Assembly (NCBI GenBank): GCA_012845835.1
Contig: JABAKD010000023.1
Coordinates: 14,425,702-14,489,701 of the forward strand
From: Undaria pinnatifida
Taxonomy: Eukaryota; Sar; Phaeophyceae; Laminariales; Alariaceae
Length of the DNA: 64,000 nucleotides
Direction: 5' to 3'
Under the pieces are notes generated by a model, which did not search any database, had not been told where the DNA came from, and saw only the letters and a program-made list of their open reading frames with translations. Below, in pieces: positions 63,441 through 64,000 of this stretch. Within the stretch, counting starts at the first letter, position 1. Every line of letters begins with the position of its first letter. The translations under genes were made by a program, and so were the position numbers.

Positions 63441-64000
63441 GTAAGAGAATCTCGACACAAAACCAAGCAGGTAGAGCCGTCTCTTCGGCCTTTGGCCCTG
63501 GCTTTAGCATGGCCGCTGACACTCCAGGCAGCCTCTGCTGTAGGCATGAACGAGTGCGGTTGATTCGCAGCGAACTATCCCGCTGTGCTCGCTTCTATGT
63601 GGCCATTGTCCACGCCATTTCATGTCACCTCCCTTCTGTTTTGAGCTCGTCGTCGTGCCGTCGAGGTACGAGGAAACCCTTACGTACTGGGTGAGAACAG
63701 CAGTATGTACGACGAGCATGAACGCCAACTGACGACATTGGCAAACACACAACATCAGGTGCAGCAGCAGTAGCCGAAGGGCGAAACTTCTAGCACATAC
63801 TGCAGCAACTAGTAGCAACCAGAACCACAGCAGATAGCTCAAAGTGCAGTACGAGTGCACTTGGCAAGTTTAGTCGTACACGCATCACTGTCCAATATAT
63901 AACAGAATCTCGAGACAAAACCAAGCAGGTAGAAGAGCCGTCTCTTCGGCCTTTAGCCCTGGCTTTAGCACGGCCGCTGACACTCCAGGCAGCCTCTGCT
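63440..64000 (+). repeat. Direct repeat with ~462-bp spacing, running off the window
   Basis: GAGAATCTCGACACAAAACC through 'tccaggcagcctctgct' at 63445-63541 recurs at 63905-64000 with few changes. The second copy is cut by the window end. It could be a tandem satellite unit or a pair of short LTRs; no TG...CA ends were seen. Confidence 0.8.

Noticed and set aside
63440..64000. Pair of LTRs of a retrotransposon
   Set aside because: Only 462 bp apart, no TG...CA ends, primer site or coding region; the second copy runs off the window.

Overview
This is a eukaryotic nuclear window, most likely from a brown alga or a close photosynthetic stramenopile. That assignment is inference. The supports are a plant-type monofunctional aspartate kinase split into many exons, GT-AG introns up to 8.5 kb, and LINE fragments whose C-terminal peptides resemble, from memory, those abundant in Ectocarpus-type genomes. 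No database search was run. Most of the sequence is intron, satellite, minisatellite and transposon; coding exons are short and far apart.

Layout. 1-7 kb: a first-exon-like ORF, dispersed repeats, a four-copy ~300-bp array and a minus-strand transposase-like ORF. 7.6-12.4 kb: a decayed minus-strand Helitron with Rep (HUH), PIF1-type helicase and a fused OTU protease domain. 12.6-21.4 kb: a three-exon minus-strand gene for a 180-aa protein with two zinc-finger-like Cys/His units, whose introns hold tandem arrays. 20.9-23.3 kb: a ~537-bp tandem array. 24.5-29.8 kb: an unidentified minus-strand multi-exon locus with frame breaks. 31-38.5 kb: a mobile-element mosaic containing a Harbinger-type element (TSD TTA), an 818-bp TIR element inserted in a copy of a tandem repeat, a mitochondrial nad4 fragment, a ~200-bp satellite-like array, and a hAT-type element with an exact 8-bp TSD. 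38.6-59.3 kb: the aspartate kinase gene. Ten coding exons join in a consistent phase, and an eleventh upstream exon may encode part of a transit peptide. One intron carries a second hAT copy and another hosts a complete three-exon Cys-rich gene flanked by LINE fragments. 59.4-64 kb: decayed copies of the last kinase exon, minisatellites and a terminal direct repeat.

The most striking pattern is what I call exon echoes. Downstream of at least six aspartate kinase exons lie one to four decayed tandem copies of the exon's 3' part, usually with its donor region and the start of the intron. The nested gene shows the same thing, and the zinc-finger gene shows repeats that begin with its donor sequence. 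Several introns also contain minisatellites that start at or close to the 5' splice site. This suggests introns growing by repeated tandem duplication across exon-intron boundaries, followed by decay. The array of ATP-site exon copies at 41-42.1 kb, one of which keeps a usable donor in the right phase, is the part most worth checking for alternative splicing.
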